The position numbers and the translations under genes were made by a program. Positions 52,611 through 62,329 of a stretch of 64,000 nt of DNA are shown here, piece after piece (the first letter of the stretch is position 1; each line of letters begins with the position of its first letter). The notes beneath the pieces were generated by a model that was not told the origin of the DNA, ran no database searches, and worked only from the letters and a program-made list of their open reading frames with translations. Origin of the DNA: JANJUO01 sp942492935 (GTDB taxonomy: Bacteria > Bacteroidota > Ignavibacteria > Kapaibacteriales > UBA2268); the NCBI GenBank assembly GCA_942492935.1, contig OW818654.1:2170001-2234000 (forward strand). The letters are read 5' to 3'.

Positions 52611-53954
52611 ATGCACAAAATATTTATATATAATTTCAAAATTGCAGCAGATGCCATATTTGCAAATAAATTAAGAGCAGTTCTTACTTCTCTGGGAATT
52701 ATTTGTGGAGTAGCTTCCGTTATTGCTATGTTGGCAATAGGGAAGGGTGCAGAGCAAGAAATACTTGAAAAAATGAAACTTCTTGGCACTAATAATATTA
52801 TCATTAAACCGTTAGATAAAAAAGCACTTAAAGATAAAGAAAAAGAAGAAGCTAATGAAGAAACTAATGATGGGAAAAAAGAACTCAAAGGTAATAAATA
52901 TTCTCCCGGCTTGACAATTTCCGATTTACATTCAATTAAAAAAATTATTCCCGGTATCGAAGCAATTAATCCAGAGATTGTTTCTGAAATGCTTGCTTAC
53001 AGTGGTATTTTTAAAAGAAATATTAATTTAACTGGTATTGATAAAGATTATTTTGATGTCAATAATTTTGTTGTTGAAGAGGGGAGTAATTTCACTTCAA
53101 TAAATATTGATAATGCTGAGCCAGTGTGTATTCTATCTCATAATGTTAAAATTAAACTTTTTCCTACTGAAAGTCCTGTAGGCAAAAATGTTAAATGTGG
53201 AAATCAATGGCTTAAAGTGATTGGAGTCTTAAAAGAACGAAATCTATCAAAAGAGAATATTCAAAATTTACAATTACGTGATTTTAATGAAGATATTTAT
53301 ACTCCAATTAATACAATGCTTTTAAGATATGTGAATCGTTCATTAGTTACAAAGGCAAATCTTCAGAGAGGCAATAGAAGGGCAAGTACCGAAGTTGAGA
53401 ATTATCACCAATTAGACAGAATTATCATTACTTTTGAAAGTAGTGATAAGTTGATTCAATCAAGTGAAGTAATAAAAAGAATGTTGTTAAGAAAGCATAA
53501 TTTGGTTGAGGATTTTGAAATTATTGTACCTGAATTATTACTTGAGCAAGAGCAAAATACGAAGAGAATATTTAACCTCGTTTTAGGAGCAATTGCTTCA
53601 ATTTCTCTAATTGTTGGTGGAATTGGTATAATGAATATTATGCTTGCTTCAGTTATGGAAAGAATGAAGGAAATTGGCGTTAGAAAGGCATTAGGTGCTA
53701 CCAGAAATGACATTCTTCTGCAATTCCTAAGTGAAGCTGTTGCCATCAGTTTAACGGGAGGAATTATTGGAATTATTCTTGGAGTTTCATCAAGCTATAT
53801 TATTGAAGAATTAACTGGTATTGCAACTATTGTTTCTGTAGTTTCAGTATTACTTTCATTCTTTGTTTCAATTTCTGTTGGACTAATTTTCGGTATTACA
53901 CCTGCAAGAAGAGCATCAATGCAAGACCCGATAGAACTGTTGAGATACGAGTAA
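52611..53954 (+). CDS. MacB/FtsX-family ABC transporter permease
   Basis: A 447-residue permease with the four-helix MacB layout: TM1 about 20-40 after an ANKLRAVLTSLGIICGV opening, a large periplasmic domain (about 45-320) and three C-terminal helices with IMLASVMERMKEIGVRKALGA, the FtsX signature. A Lys/Glu-rich insertion (about 70-95) precedes the periplasmic fold. It has no nucleotide-binding domain and no ATPase gene follows, so the ATPase must be encoded elsewhere. With the adaptor it should export a lipoprotein, peptide or drug. Confidence 0.87.
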   Translation: MHKIFIYNFKIAADAIFANKLRAVLTSLGIICGVASVIAMLAIGKGAEQEILEKMKLLGTNNIIIKPLDKKALKDKEKEEANEETNDGKKELKGNKYSPGLTISDLHSIKKIIPGIEAINPEIVSEMLAYSGIFKRNINLTGIDKDYFDVNNFVVEEGSNFTSINIDNAEPVCILSHNVKIKLFPTESPVGKNVKCGNQWLKVIGVLKERNLSKENIQNLQLRDFNEDIYTPINTMLLRYVNRSLVTKANLQRGNRRASTEVENYHQLDRIIITFESSDKLIQSSEVIKRMLLRKHNLVEDFEIIVPELLLEQEQNTKRIFNLVLGAIASISLIVGGIGIMNIMLASVMERMKEIGVRKALGATRNDILLQFLSEAVAISLTGGIIGIILGVSSSYIIEELTGIATIVSVVSVLLSFFVSISVGLIFGITPARRASMQDPIELLRYE

Positions 53955-54066
53955 TTTAATTTTTTGTGATTTTTTAATAATATTTTTGTAATTCGCTTCT
54001 GTAATTTTGTAGGATAGGTATATTTTTTATTATCTTTTATTAAAACATTAATATATCGTAAAAAAA

Positions 54067-56373
54067 TTATACTGGCAGAATTGTTACAGAAATTTTATTA
54101 TCTTTATTTTTAGCCATTTCAAGCCCTTTTGATATAATTTCTAAAGGTACTTTTATGTCAAATCCAGATTTTGGAACACCATTTTGATTGTCAAATATTT
54201 CTAATGCTTGATTAAAAGCAATTTCTGATTCTTCATAGCGATTTAAATATAGCAAGGAATATGCTTTAAGATTAAGTGCATAAAGAAATTCGTTAGAAAT
54301 TTTTAAAGCTTCTTCCGACCATTTTAATGCTTCGCTAAATCTTTTATCATTGCCTGATAATTGTGATAAAGTGGCAGCTGCTGATGAATAAATAGAATCA
54401 GACAAATTACCACATTGTATAGCAAATTTTATTGCTTCTTCTGCTTGTCTCTGTAGTTTTAAATGCCCCAATGTTTGCCCTAATTGAAACCAAAGATATC
54501 CATCAGTAGGTTCACTTTTAATTTGTTGCATAAGCATTTCGTAATTTCTGCGTGCTTTTTGATTTACTATTTCAAGTGATTGGTTATATCCTAAATGCTC
54601 AATAACTAATTCAGATAATAGAATTTCCTTTCCCAATGCTCGAATTGATTGAGTAATTTGTTCGTGTACTTTGCCAAGAAAACAAATTTTAGGGTAGCCA
54701 TAATTTCTGAAAAGTCGCGGATAACTTCCTCTGTGCATTTCAGATGAACCATCTGATTTTGAATGTAAACTATCAATTGAGCAAACTAAGCCACCTACAT
54801 TTTCAGGTAACGATGTTAGTAAGAATCGTAGATTTTCTTTTCCAGCAATCAATCTCTCATCAGCATCAAGATACAAAATCCATTCACCGGTCGCATTTTT
54901 AATGCTTTCATTTCTTGCCGCTGAAAAATCATTTATCCAATTAAAATGATAAATTTTAGCATTAAATTTCTTTGCAATTGACAATGTATTGTCTGTTGAA
55001 CCTGTATCTACAATAATAATTTCATCAACCAAATCTTTAACACTATCAAGGCAACCTTCCAAAAATTTCTCTTCATTTTTTACTATCATAGCCAATGATA
55101 TTAATGGTTTTGATAGAATTCGAGAAGATGTATTTTTAGAATTGATGATAGATTTATATTTCAAGTAAAAGTTATTATAAATCAGTTTAATTCTATTTTC
55201 ATTGTGAAAAAGTTGTGAAAGTTTGTCAATTAAAATTTTTGCTTCTGAAATATTAGAATTATTGAATTCAACATTTGCTAATCCTAGCAAACAATAGGGA
55301 TTATTTGGTTCAAAAATTAAACCTTGCTTAAAGTAAATTTTTGCTTCTTCAAATTGCTTCAAAAGTAGTAAACATTTGCCAGTTTTGAATAATAAATCTG
55401 TTGGTTTGATATAATAATCACCCGAAATTTTGGCAATTACACTTGGATTTTGAATTGCAATTTCCATTAATTTGTAATGTTGAACAGCTTTATTTATATG
55501 CCCAGTTTCGTAGAAAACTTCTCCAAGGATAAAATTTGCAAATGCTTGATTTGGAACAATTTTATACGATTTAAATGCTCTATTTAATGCTTTATTGTAA
55601 TTCATTGCTCTATAAGCAATTACAGCTCCATAGTTAAAAATCTGTGTTGCCATGATACTATCTGGGTCAATAGTTTCAATTGCCTTTTCAATATCTTGTT
55701 CAGCTGAATTTAAATCAGAAATAGCTAAATATGTTTTTGCTCGATGATAGAGTAAATAACTATCAGATGGATTTTTCTGAATTGAAATGTCTAAAATTTC
55801 TAAATTTCTTTTTTGTTTATTAAATCGTTCATCAGCAGACGTAGAATATCCTGAATGTTGAATTATTATATCCGAATTTTCCAAATTTAGTTTCTGTTCC
55901 AAGATTGGTTGAATCACTTGCTCATGTATTGATCCGGAAAATCTGATTTTCTGATGATTTCTAAATAATCTTAATAATTTAGCTATAAATTTATCTTGAC
56001 CACCATCTTTTCTTGTAGTATATGATATTACATCAATTAACCACCCTCCAGAATTATCATTAGCTTTTGAAATTGTTTCTTTTAATTTATGTGGATTTTC
56101 AATTTTTTCATCAGCATCTATACTAAGAATAAACTCATAATTTGCATTAGATATAGCTATATTTCTTGAGTATGAAAAATCATTTATCCATTCTGATTGA
56201 ATTACATTACAACCTAATTCTTTAGAAATATCAACTGTACTATCTGACGAACCTGTATCTACAACAATAATTTCATCTACATAATCTATAAATGAATTGA
56301 TGCAGGAACGTAAGTTTACCTCCTCATTTTTTACAATCAAACAAGCTGATATTCCTTTTTTGTAAATCATCAA
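54067..56373 (-). CDS. Tandem GT2 glycosyltransferase with TPR repeats
   Basis: A 768-residue protein with two family-2 glycosyltransferase domains, each of the compact SunS-like kind: residues 5-95 (SACLIVKNEEVNLRSCINS, VVDTGSSDST, SIDADE) and about 425-515 (SLAMIVKNEEKFLEGCLDS, IVDTGSTDNT, YLDADERL). Each is followed by TPR units (for example AFANFILGEVFYETGHINKA and CLLGLANVEFNNSNISEAK), so the gene arose by duplication of a GT2-TPR unit. No signal or membrane helix; acts in the cytoplasm, perhaps on proteins or surface glycans. A promoter pair is seen at 56416-56445. Confidence 0.87.
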   Translation of the reverse strand: MMIYKKGISACLIVKNEEVNLRSCINSFIDYVDEIIVVDTGSSDSTVDISKELGCNVIQSEWINDFSYSRNIAISNANYEFILSIDADEKIENPHKLKETISKANDNSGGWLIDVISYTTRKDGGQDKFIAKLLRLFRNHQKIRFSGSIHEQVIQPILEQKLNLENSDIIIQHSGYSTSADERFNKQKRNLEILDISIQKNPSDSYLLYHRAKTYLAISDLNSAEQDIEKAIETIDPDSIMATQIFNYGAVIAYRAMNYNKALNRAFKSYKIVPNQAFANFILGEVFYETGHINKAVQHYKLMEIAIQNPSVIAKISGDYYIKPTDLLFKTGKCLLLLKQFEEAKIYFKQGLIFEPNNPYCLLGLANVEFNNSNISEAKILIDKLSQLFHNENRIKLIYNNFYLKYKSIINSKNTSSRILSKPLISLAMIVKNEEKFLEGCLDSVKDLVDEIIIVDTGSTDNTLSIAKKFNAKIYHFNWINDFSAARNESIKNATGEWILYLDADERLIAGKENLRFLLTSLPENVGGLVCSIDSLHSKSDGSSEMHRGSYPRLFRNYGYPKICFLGKVHEQITQSIRALGKEILLSELVIEHLGYNQSLEIVNQKARRNYEMLMQQIKSEPTDGYLWFQLGQTLGHLKLQRQAEEAIKFAIQCGNLSDSIYSSAAATLSQLSGNDKRFSEALKWSEEALKISNEFLYALNLKAYSLLYLNRYEESEIAFNQALEIFDNQNGVPKSGFDIKVPLEIISKGLEMAKNKDNKISVTILPV

Positions 56374-56415
56374 TTATCCAAAAAATCTTTTTTGAAAAAA
56401 TATTCCCAAACTTTT

Positions 56416-56445
56416 CAAATTTAAAAAAAAATCCTTATATTACAA
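56416..56445 (-). promoter_or_regulatory. Bacteroidota-type promoter of the glycosyltransferase gene
   Basis: Minus-strand TTG (56443-56445), 19-base spacer, TAAATTTG (56416-56423), 43 bases before the start codon. Confidence 0.55.
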
Positions 56446-56505
56446 GTTTATTATAAACAACTTTCAATAATTTATTGAAAAATTACTTTAAAATATGAAT
56501 ATCGG

Positions 56506-59500
56506 ATGAAATCAATGAAAAATTTAATTTTAATGTCAATCATAATATGCTTTTCTTTCAATGTTACTTATTCTCAAGCATGGATTGATAATTTGAATGA
56601 TGCTGAACGTGCAAATTTCAATTCAATTCAAAAATCATTTAATGAATTCTGGAAAGATAAAGAAGTTAAAAGAGGTATGGGATGGAAGCAATTTAAGCGA
56701 TGGGAGTATTTTTGGGAACAAAGACTTTATCCAAGTGGTGAATTTCCTGATGCAGTCAAAGCATACCAATCCTATAAAAATGAATATGATAAATTCTCAG
56801 CCGAAGAATTGCAAGAAGTTAAACCTGAATGGACAATAATTGGACCAACAAGTGTTCCAATTAATAGATTACAATATCAATCATCTGGATTGGGCAGGAT
56901 AAATATAATTAGAATTCATCCAATTGATGATAATATTTTATTTGCAGGTTCTTCAACAGGTGGTGTTTGGAAATCAACAGATAGGGGTCAAAATTGGAAT
57001 GTTTGTAATTTTACTGATGTTATGTCTATTGGAGTAAGTGATATTGCAATTGCACCTTCAAATCCAAGTACCATGTATGTAGCAACAGGAGACAAAAACG
57101 GTGCTTTTCAATCAAGAGCTTATTCGGTTGGAATACTGAAATCTACTAATGGCGGTGATACATGGGATTTTACATCAGCTTATACACAAATAGCATCTCA
57201 AACAATTTTTGCAAGAATTTTAGTTAATAAAACTAATCCAGATATAATTTATTCTGGCACTTCATCAGGATTTTATATTTCTACTGACGGTGGTACAAAT
57301 TGGACTAAAAAAGCAGATGGATATTTTAGAGAACTCGAATTTCACCCAACAAATCCAAATATTATTTATGGAGTTACCTCGCCAACACAGTCTTATGGTA
57401 GTAATTCACAAATTTGGGTGTCGAAAGATGCTGGTAATACTTGGGTTTCAAAAAAATCTTTCAGTAATGTTAGTCGTATTGAATTAGCAACTTCACCAGC
57501 TGCTCCTAACTTGGTTTATGCTTTATGTGCGTTAAGAAACTCTGGAACTTTTGGTGGTTTTTATGTTTCCGAAGATATGGGTGAAACATTTGTATTGAAA
57601 GCATCAAGTCCAAATTTATTGGGAATAGATGTTAATGGGAATGATACTTTTGGGCAAGGTTTTTATGATTTAGCTTTAACTGTTAATCCACTATATCCAG
57701 AACAAGTTTATATAGGTGGAATTCATATTTGGAAATCTACTAATTATGGCGTTAATTGGCAATTAGTTAATCATTGGACTGGCTCAGGAAGACCTTATGT
57801 TCACGCTGACCAACACGAATTGATAATGAACGACAATACACTTGAATTATACTCTGTTAATGATGGTGGAATTTATAGAAGTTCAACTAATGGAGCTACT
57901 TGGGAAGATATTTCGAACGGAATTTCTATATCACAATTTTATTCCATCAATTCATCAAATACAGAAAAAGATATGATAATTGGTGGTACTCAAGATAATG
58001 GCACCCATATTTTTATGGATGGAAAATGGCAGCATATTATGGGTGGTGATGGTATGAATGCTCTAATTGACCCAAATGATTCACGAATAATCTATGCCTC
58101 TACTCAATATGGTGAAATATACCGTTCTACAGATAAAGCAAATACTTTTTATAGAATATCATCTTATTCATTTTATTCTAATGAAATACCTGATTGGGTT
58201 ACTCCTTTTGTATTAAATCCCAAAAATTCACAATCAATTTATGTTGGGTATAGAAATATATATAAAAGTATGAACAGAGGGGGTGCTTGGAAAAAAATCT
58301 CTTCCTTTACTCATTCTAATCCATTAAAAGCATTAGCTATTGCACCAAATGATAGTAATGTAATTTATGCTTCATCTGGAGTAATATTGTATGCTACTTA
58401 TAACAGTGGGGGTAGTTGGGAAGTATTGTATCAAGCAAAAAATACAATTACTTCAATAGTACCTGATGATAATGACCCTGCACGTGTATGGATTGCTACG
58501 TCTGGTTATACAAGTGGCAATAAGATTTTTGAAATTTACAACGGTGAAGTAAAAAATATTAGTTATAATTTGCCTAATGTACCTGCTAATACAATTGCAA
58601 AATTAAGGAATAGTATTTCTACAATGTTCATTGGAACAGATGTAGGAGTCTATTATAAAGATGATTTTACTAATAAATGGATTCCTTTCAATGGAAATTT
58701 ACCTAATGTTATAATAAGTAAATTAGAAATTAATTACTCTACTGGAAAATTATATGCTGGTACTTATGGCAGAGGATTATGGCAGTCAACAGTATTTGAT
58801 TGCGATATACCAAAACCTGCAATTACAATAACTGGTAACATTGAATTTTGCATAGGTGATAGCGTCATACTCGAAAATAAAGAAGTGTATTCTGAATACA
58901 AATGGTCAAATGGAGAATCTACTCCAAAAATTATTGTCAACAAAAGTGGGACATATTATTTGAGTATCAAAGATAAGAATGGCTGTATTCAAACTTCTGA
59001 CCCAATTATCGTTACAGTAAATAGCGTGCCTAATCTAAAAGTAATCCCTGCTAACAAAGGTGTTATTTGCAAAGGTGATTCTCTTCAATTAAGTGCTTCT
59101 TTTGGTTTTAAAAATTATTTTTGGTCAACTGGCGATACTACAAGAATAATTAAAGTTACAAAACCCGGCAAATATAGTATTTCTGCAATAACTGATAAAA
59201 ATTGCTATGGAAAACCAGATACAATTGAAATTATTGAATCTGAAAAGCCAGAAAAACCAACAATTAGCAAAGAAAAAAATACTTTAACAACTGACTCTGC
59301 ATTTGCATATCAATGGTATATAAATGGTGTGCCTTCATCTGCATTGATTTACAGAACCATCACGATGAATGAAAGCGGTAAATATAAAGTTGAAATATTT
59401 AATGAAGCTAATTGCTCTGCAATCTCAGATGAATTTGATTTTGTTGTTTCAGTAAATGATGCTGAATCTAATAAATTTTATTCTGTATTTCCAAATCCAT

Positions 59501-59712
59501 CAGCAGGTATTTTCACTTTAGAAATGACTTCAGATTTCAATTTTGTTGAATTTGAAATTAAAGATATTAACGGTAGAATTATCAATAAATCTGACGGACA
59601 ATCAACAAATAAGTTAATAAAAATTGATTTGTCTGCTTTTTCATCTGGTGTGTATTTTCTTGAATTAAAAATTGATGGAAATAATTATATTACTAAATTA
59701 ATCAAAAATTAG
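56506..59712 (+). CDS. Large secreted BNR-propeller protein with T9SS sorting domain
   Basis: 1068 residues. Signal peptide 1-25 (ending TYSQ); the start may be ATG 56506 or 56515 (GGATGAA precedes the latter). A sortilin/VPS10-like double propeller spans about 110-760 with repeated Asp-box units (STDRGQNWNV, TNGGDTWDF, TDGGTNWTK, NYGVNWQLV). Two Ig-like modules follow (YKWSNGESTPKIIVNKSG; NYFWSTGDTTRIIKVTK), and the C-terminus is a type A sorting domain (VFPNPSAGIFTLEMTS, IKDINGRI, SSGVYFLELKIDG). The Ig modules are close in wording to those at 22.1-22.5 kb, so the two genes are paralogous. Surface protein, possibly a glycan-binding or hydrolytic scaffold; catalytic residues not evident. Confidence 0.88.
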   Translation: MKSMKNLILMSIIICFSFNVTYSQAWIDNLNDAERANFNSIQKSFNEFWKDKEVKRGMGWKQFKRWEYFWEQRLYPSGEFPDAVKAYQSYKNEYDKFSAEELQEVKPEWTIIGPTSVPINRLQYQSSGLGRINIIRIHPIDDNILFAGSSTGGVWKSTDRGQNWNVCNFTDVMSIGVSDIAIAPSNPSTMYVATGDKNGAFQSRAYSVGILKSTNGGDTWDFTSAYTQIASQTIFARILVNKTNPDIIYSGTSSGFYISTDGGTNWTKKADGYFRELEFHPTNPNIIYGVTSPTQSYGSNSQIWVSKDAGNTWVSKKSFSNVSRIELATSPAAPNLVYALCALRNSGTFGGFYVSEDMGETFVLKASSPNLLGIDVNGNDTFGQGFYDLALTVNPLYPEQVYIGGIHIWKSTNYGVNWQLVNHWTGSGRPYVHADQHELIMNDNTLELYSVNDGGIYRSSTNGATWEDISNGISISQFYSINSSNTEKDMIIGGTQDNGTHIFMDGKWQHIMGGDGMNALIDPNDSRIIYASTQYGEIYRSTDKANTFYRISSYSFYSNEIPDWVTPFVLNPKNSQSIYVGYRNIYKSMNRGGAWKKISSFTHSNPLKALAIAPNDSNVIYASSGVILYATYNSGGSWEVLYQAKNTITSIVPDDNDPARVWIATSGYTSGNKIFEIYNGEVKNISYNLPNVPANTIAKLRNSISTMFIGTDVGVYYKDDFTNKWIPFNGNLPNVIISKLEINYSTGKLYAGTYGRGLWQSTVFDCDIPKPAITITGNIEFCIGDSVILENKEVYSEYKWSNGESTPKIIVNKSGTYYLSIKDKNGCIQTSDPIIVTVNSVPNLKVIPANKGVICKGDSLQLSASFGFKNYFWSTGDTTRIIKVTKPGKYSISAITDKNCYGKPDTIEIIESEKPEKPTISKEKNTLTTDSAFAYQWYINGVPSSALIYRTITMNESGKYKVEIFNEANCSAISDEFDFVVSVNDAESNKFYSVFPNPSAGIFTLEMTSDFNFVEFEIKDINGRIINKSDGQSTNKLIKIDLSAFSSGVYFLELKIDGNNYITKLIKN

Positions 59713-59882
59713 AATTTTGGGTAACTACTCATATATTTTAAATCATTTTGTTTCTTTTTATTTGCAGGTAAAAAAAGATTAATATGAACAGATTACAAGT
59801 ATTAACAAAATGAAAATTCTATAAAAATCCAAGCCAGATTTTTATAAAAATTATCATGATTATTTGTAGATTCAGTTTTTTG

Positions 59883-59908
59883 AATGGACAGGTCGCCACC
59901 TGTCCATT
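59883..59908. repeat. Perfect 11-bp-arm palindrome between converging genes
   Basis: AATGGACAGGT (59883-59893), CGCC, ACCTGTCCATT (59898-59908). Little else is visible in the 290-base gap. It may serve as terminator for both sides, though no T-run follows closely; it resembles the hairpin at 9075-9109 in design. Confidence 0.6.
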
Positions 59909-60005
59909 ATTGAAAATATCAAAATACTTCAAATCACTAACTGGATTCTTAAGGAATTTAAATTTAATAATTATTTGTGTTTAATTATAAATCATACATA
60001 TCATT

Positions 60006-60584
60006 TTAAAACCCCATTATACTCTTAATATATGCTGCATTAGATTTTGAAGTTAACATTTCAAGTAATTGTAATGCAACATTAATTGCAGTGCCGGGAC
60101 CATAAGAAGTTATTATACTGTCATCACATACAATCGGCTCATTTATAACATTTGCACCAAAAGAACGGAGTGTATCCTGCCGAATTGATTTTACATTATA
60201 TGTGGTAGCTAATTTGTTTTGTAAAATTCCACTTTTTCCAATTGGTAAAGCACCAACACAAATGGAGGCAATAATTTTGTCTTGTTTTTTGAATTCCCGA
60301 ATTATATCAAGAAATTTTTCGCTGTAAGCTTCTCTGTAAAAGTGATATTCTTCAAAACCACCGGGAATTGCAAGAGCTGAATATTCGCTCACATCTATTT
60401 CATCAAGCAGAAAATCAACTATATATTGTTGGTCGAATGTTGTTTTAACAATTCTGTTTAAACCGCAAGAATATAGTCTTGTAGATTTGTCGCCATCAAT
60501 ATAATTCCATCCAATCACATCAATGAATGCAGAAGCTTCATACATTTCAAAGCCCTCTGCAAGCAAGAGCAACACTTTTTTCAT
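60006..60584 (-). CDS. DJ-1/PfpI family protein
   Basis: A 192-residue class I glutamine amidotransferase-like protein. It opens KKVLLLLAEGFEMYEASAF, has the conserved Glu region IPGGFEEYHF and the nucleophile elbow ASICVGALPIG with reactive Cys near residue 108. Members act as chaperones, glyoxalases or deglycases; the exact type is unclear. Its start is 10 bases after the stop of the upstream gene, with AAGGGAT as ribosome site, so the two are an operon. Confidence 0.87.
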   Translation of the reverse strand: MKKVLLLLAEGFEMYEASAFIDVIGWNYIDGDKSTRLYSCGLNRIVKTTFDQQYIVDFLLDEIDVSEYSALAIPGGFEEYHFYREAYSEKFLDIIREFKKQDKIIASICVGALPIGKSGILQNKLATTYNVKSIRQDTLRSFGANVINEPIVCDDSIITSYGPGTAINVALQLLEMLTSKSNAAYIKSIMGF

Positions 60585-60594
60585 ATTTATCCCT

Positions 60595-61080
60595 TTATTT
60601 CATCTGATTAAATAAAACTACATAGTTTTTGCCATGTTTTTTGACACATTTTGGACAAGTTGTGTACCAAAGATAAATTTTTCCAATTTCAAAACCCTTT
60701 GATTTTGAAATACTTATAAATTGATTTATCCATCCGTCAATTTCTTTGTAACTTCCTTCATAAACTTTGCTGAAAAATTTTCCACTCAAAGAAGTATTTT
60801 CTGCATCAGGAATTATTTTATCCACCGCATAAAATAATTCAAGATTCCATTTTGAAGTAAAATGTGTTAAGCATAAACCATCTTTAGATATTGCTCCAGC
60901 TTTGCTTACTTTTTCATCAATTCTTTTCATTGCTGCACCAAAATTCATTGGTATATAAAACATTGAAAATACCTTGTCTTTGATGAAATTCTTATTTTGC
61001 CATTCAAAAACTTTTTCATCCCAATTTTTTGGCTCAAAAACAGGACAGCATTCTTCTGAATTACTTGATTCTAAACTCAT
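60595..61080 (-). CDS. Conserved hypothetical protein with CxxC near the C-terminus
   Basis: A 161-residue soluble protein: SEECCPVFEPKNWDEK at 8-23, SMFYIPMNFGAAMKRI, AVDKIIPDAENTSLSGKF, and a C-terminal YTTCPKCVKKHGKNYVVLF. I recall a widespread family with the CCPxFxPxxWD start and YYTTCPKCAKxxGxNYVV end, usually called a hydrolase without evidence. The paired cysteines (CCP; CPKC) suggest metal or disulphide chemistry. Upstream partner of the DJ-1/PfpI gene in one operon. Confidence 0.75.
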   Translation of the reverse strand: MSLESSNSEECCPVFEPKNWDEKVFEWQNKNFIKDKVFSMFYIPMNFGAAMKRIDEKVSKAGAISKDGLCLTHFTSKWNLELFYAVDKIIPDAENTSLSGKFFSKVYEGSYKEIDGWINQFISISKSKGFEIGKIYLWYTTCPKCVKKHGKNYVVLFNQMK

Positions 61081-61237
61081 AGTTTTTTCTAATTTAATTA
61101 TATAAAAAATATCAATAAAATCACAAAATATTAAAAAATCGAAAACTACTCAACTTTATTCTTATAAATCATCTGTAAGTACATTTTCACATTATGTTCG
61201 TAAATAAAAATTGACATAAATTAAAAAAATCCTTGAA

Positions 61238-61424
61238 AATCCCAGCGGGATTAAATGTTTGTAACAAAACAACACCCAGAAGTTCTCCAACTCCGTAGGA
61301 GTTGAATGTTAGGTTGTACAATCGCACAAAATCCACATACATCAATACACCCCTTTATCCCCTCTTTTTAGAGGGGACAAATTGAATTTTTTTTATTACA
61401 AACATTTAATCCCTTATGTGATTT
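61238..61424. repeat. Cluster of short palindromes in the 61.1-61.4 kb spacer
   Basis: AATCCC-AGC-GGGATT (61238-61252) is followed by AAATGTTTGTAAC; CAACTCC-GTA-GGAGTTG (61288-61304) by AATGTTAGG; CCCCTCT-TTTT-AGAGGGG (near 61354-61371) stands alone; and an inverted, decayed relative of the first (TTACAAACATTT then AATCCC..GATT, about 61396-61424) closes the set. No gene is supportable in 61081-61440. Confidence 0.6.
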
Positions 61425-61440
61425 TATAGGAATTTTTTGC

Positions 61441-62316
61441 TTATTCCAAATATCCGAATTTACCTTCTTCATAATCCTTGTATGCTTCACGTATTTCCTC
61501 CATTGTATTCATAACAAATGGACCATAAGGAACAATTGGTTCGTCAATCGGCTCGCCACCCAAGATTAAAACTTTTGCATTTTCATTTGCCTTGATATTA
61601 ATATCGGTTCCATCATTCTCGAATAAAAAAAAGTGGTCTTTTTCAACGATTGTTCTTTCATTAATTTTAATACTACCATAAACAACAAGCATCCCAAAAT
61701 TATATTTTGGATTGGTATTGAAATCAATTTCAGAATCTTTCTGAATTGCCAAATCATACAATTCTATTGGCATTAATACATTTGCTTTTCCAGTTATATC
61801 CTTATATGAACCAGCAATAACATTTAGATATACTTTTTTATTATCTGAAATGAATTTATTTTGTTCAGAGAAAAGTAAATCTTGATATGTTGGTGCAGTC
61901 ATTTTGTATTTTTTGGGTAAATTAGTCCATAGCTGTACCATTTGACAAATGCCACCTTTACGATTAAACTCTTCTTCAAGGTATTCTTTGTGCAATATTC
62001 CACTACCAGCCGTCATCCATTGAACATCATTTTCACCAATTACACCACCATTGCCAACACTATCATGATGTGCAATTTTCCCCTGATAGATTATCGAAAC
62101 GGTTTCTATTCCACGATGAGGGTGCGGAGCAACACCTCGTGGTTCTTTACTTGGTGGAAAATTAAATGCACTTTCGTAATCCATCAAAAACCAGGGACTC
62201 ATTCTTTTTACATCGATTCCACTTTGTCTCCCTGGAAAGAAATTGTGTACACGAAAACCATTACCTACCCAATGATGAGGTGGTACTGGAAATACTTTCT
62301 CTATATTTCTTGTCAT
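61441..62316 (-). CDS. Pirin-family protein
   Basis: A 291-residue bicupin. The N-terminal cupin has the pirin metal motif PHPHRGIETVSIIYQG with HHDSVGNGG and MTAGSGILHKEY; the C-terminal cupin has VLILGGEPIDEPIVPYGPFVMNT, typical of the family. Some pirins are quercetin dioxygenases, others redox-sensing regulators; which applies here is unknown. AGAGAATT precedes the ATG; the gene lies 13 bases after the membrane-protein gene on the same strand. Confidence 0.9.
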   Translation of the reverse strand: MTRNIEKVFPVPPHHWVGNGFRVHNFFPGRQSGIDVKRMSPWFLMDYESAFNFPPSKEPRGVAPHPHRGIETVSIIYQGKIAHHDSVGNGGVIGENDVQWMTAGSGILHKEYLEEEFNRKGGICQMVQLWTNLPKKYKMTAPTYQDLLFSEQNKFISDNKKVYLNVIAGSYKDITGKANVLMPIELYDLAIQKDSEIDFNTNPKYNFGMLVVYGSIKINERTIVEKDHFFLFENDGTDINIKANENAKVLILGGEPIDEPIVPYGPFVMNTMEEIREAYKDYEEGKFGYLE

Positions 62317-62329
62317 TATAATTCTCTAA

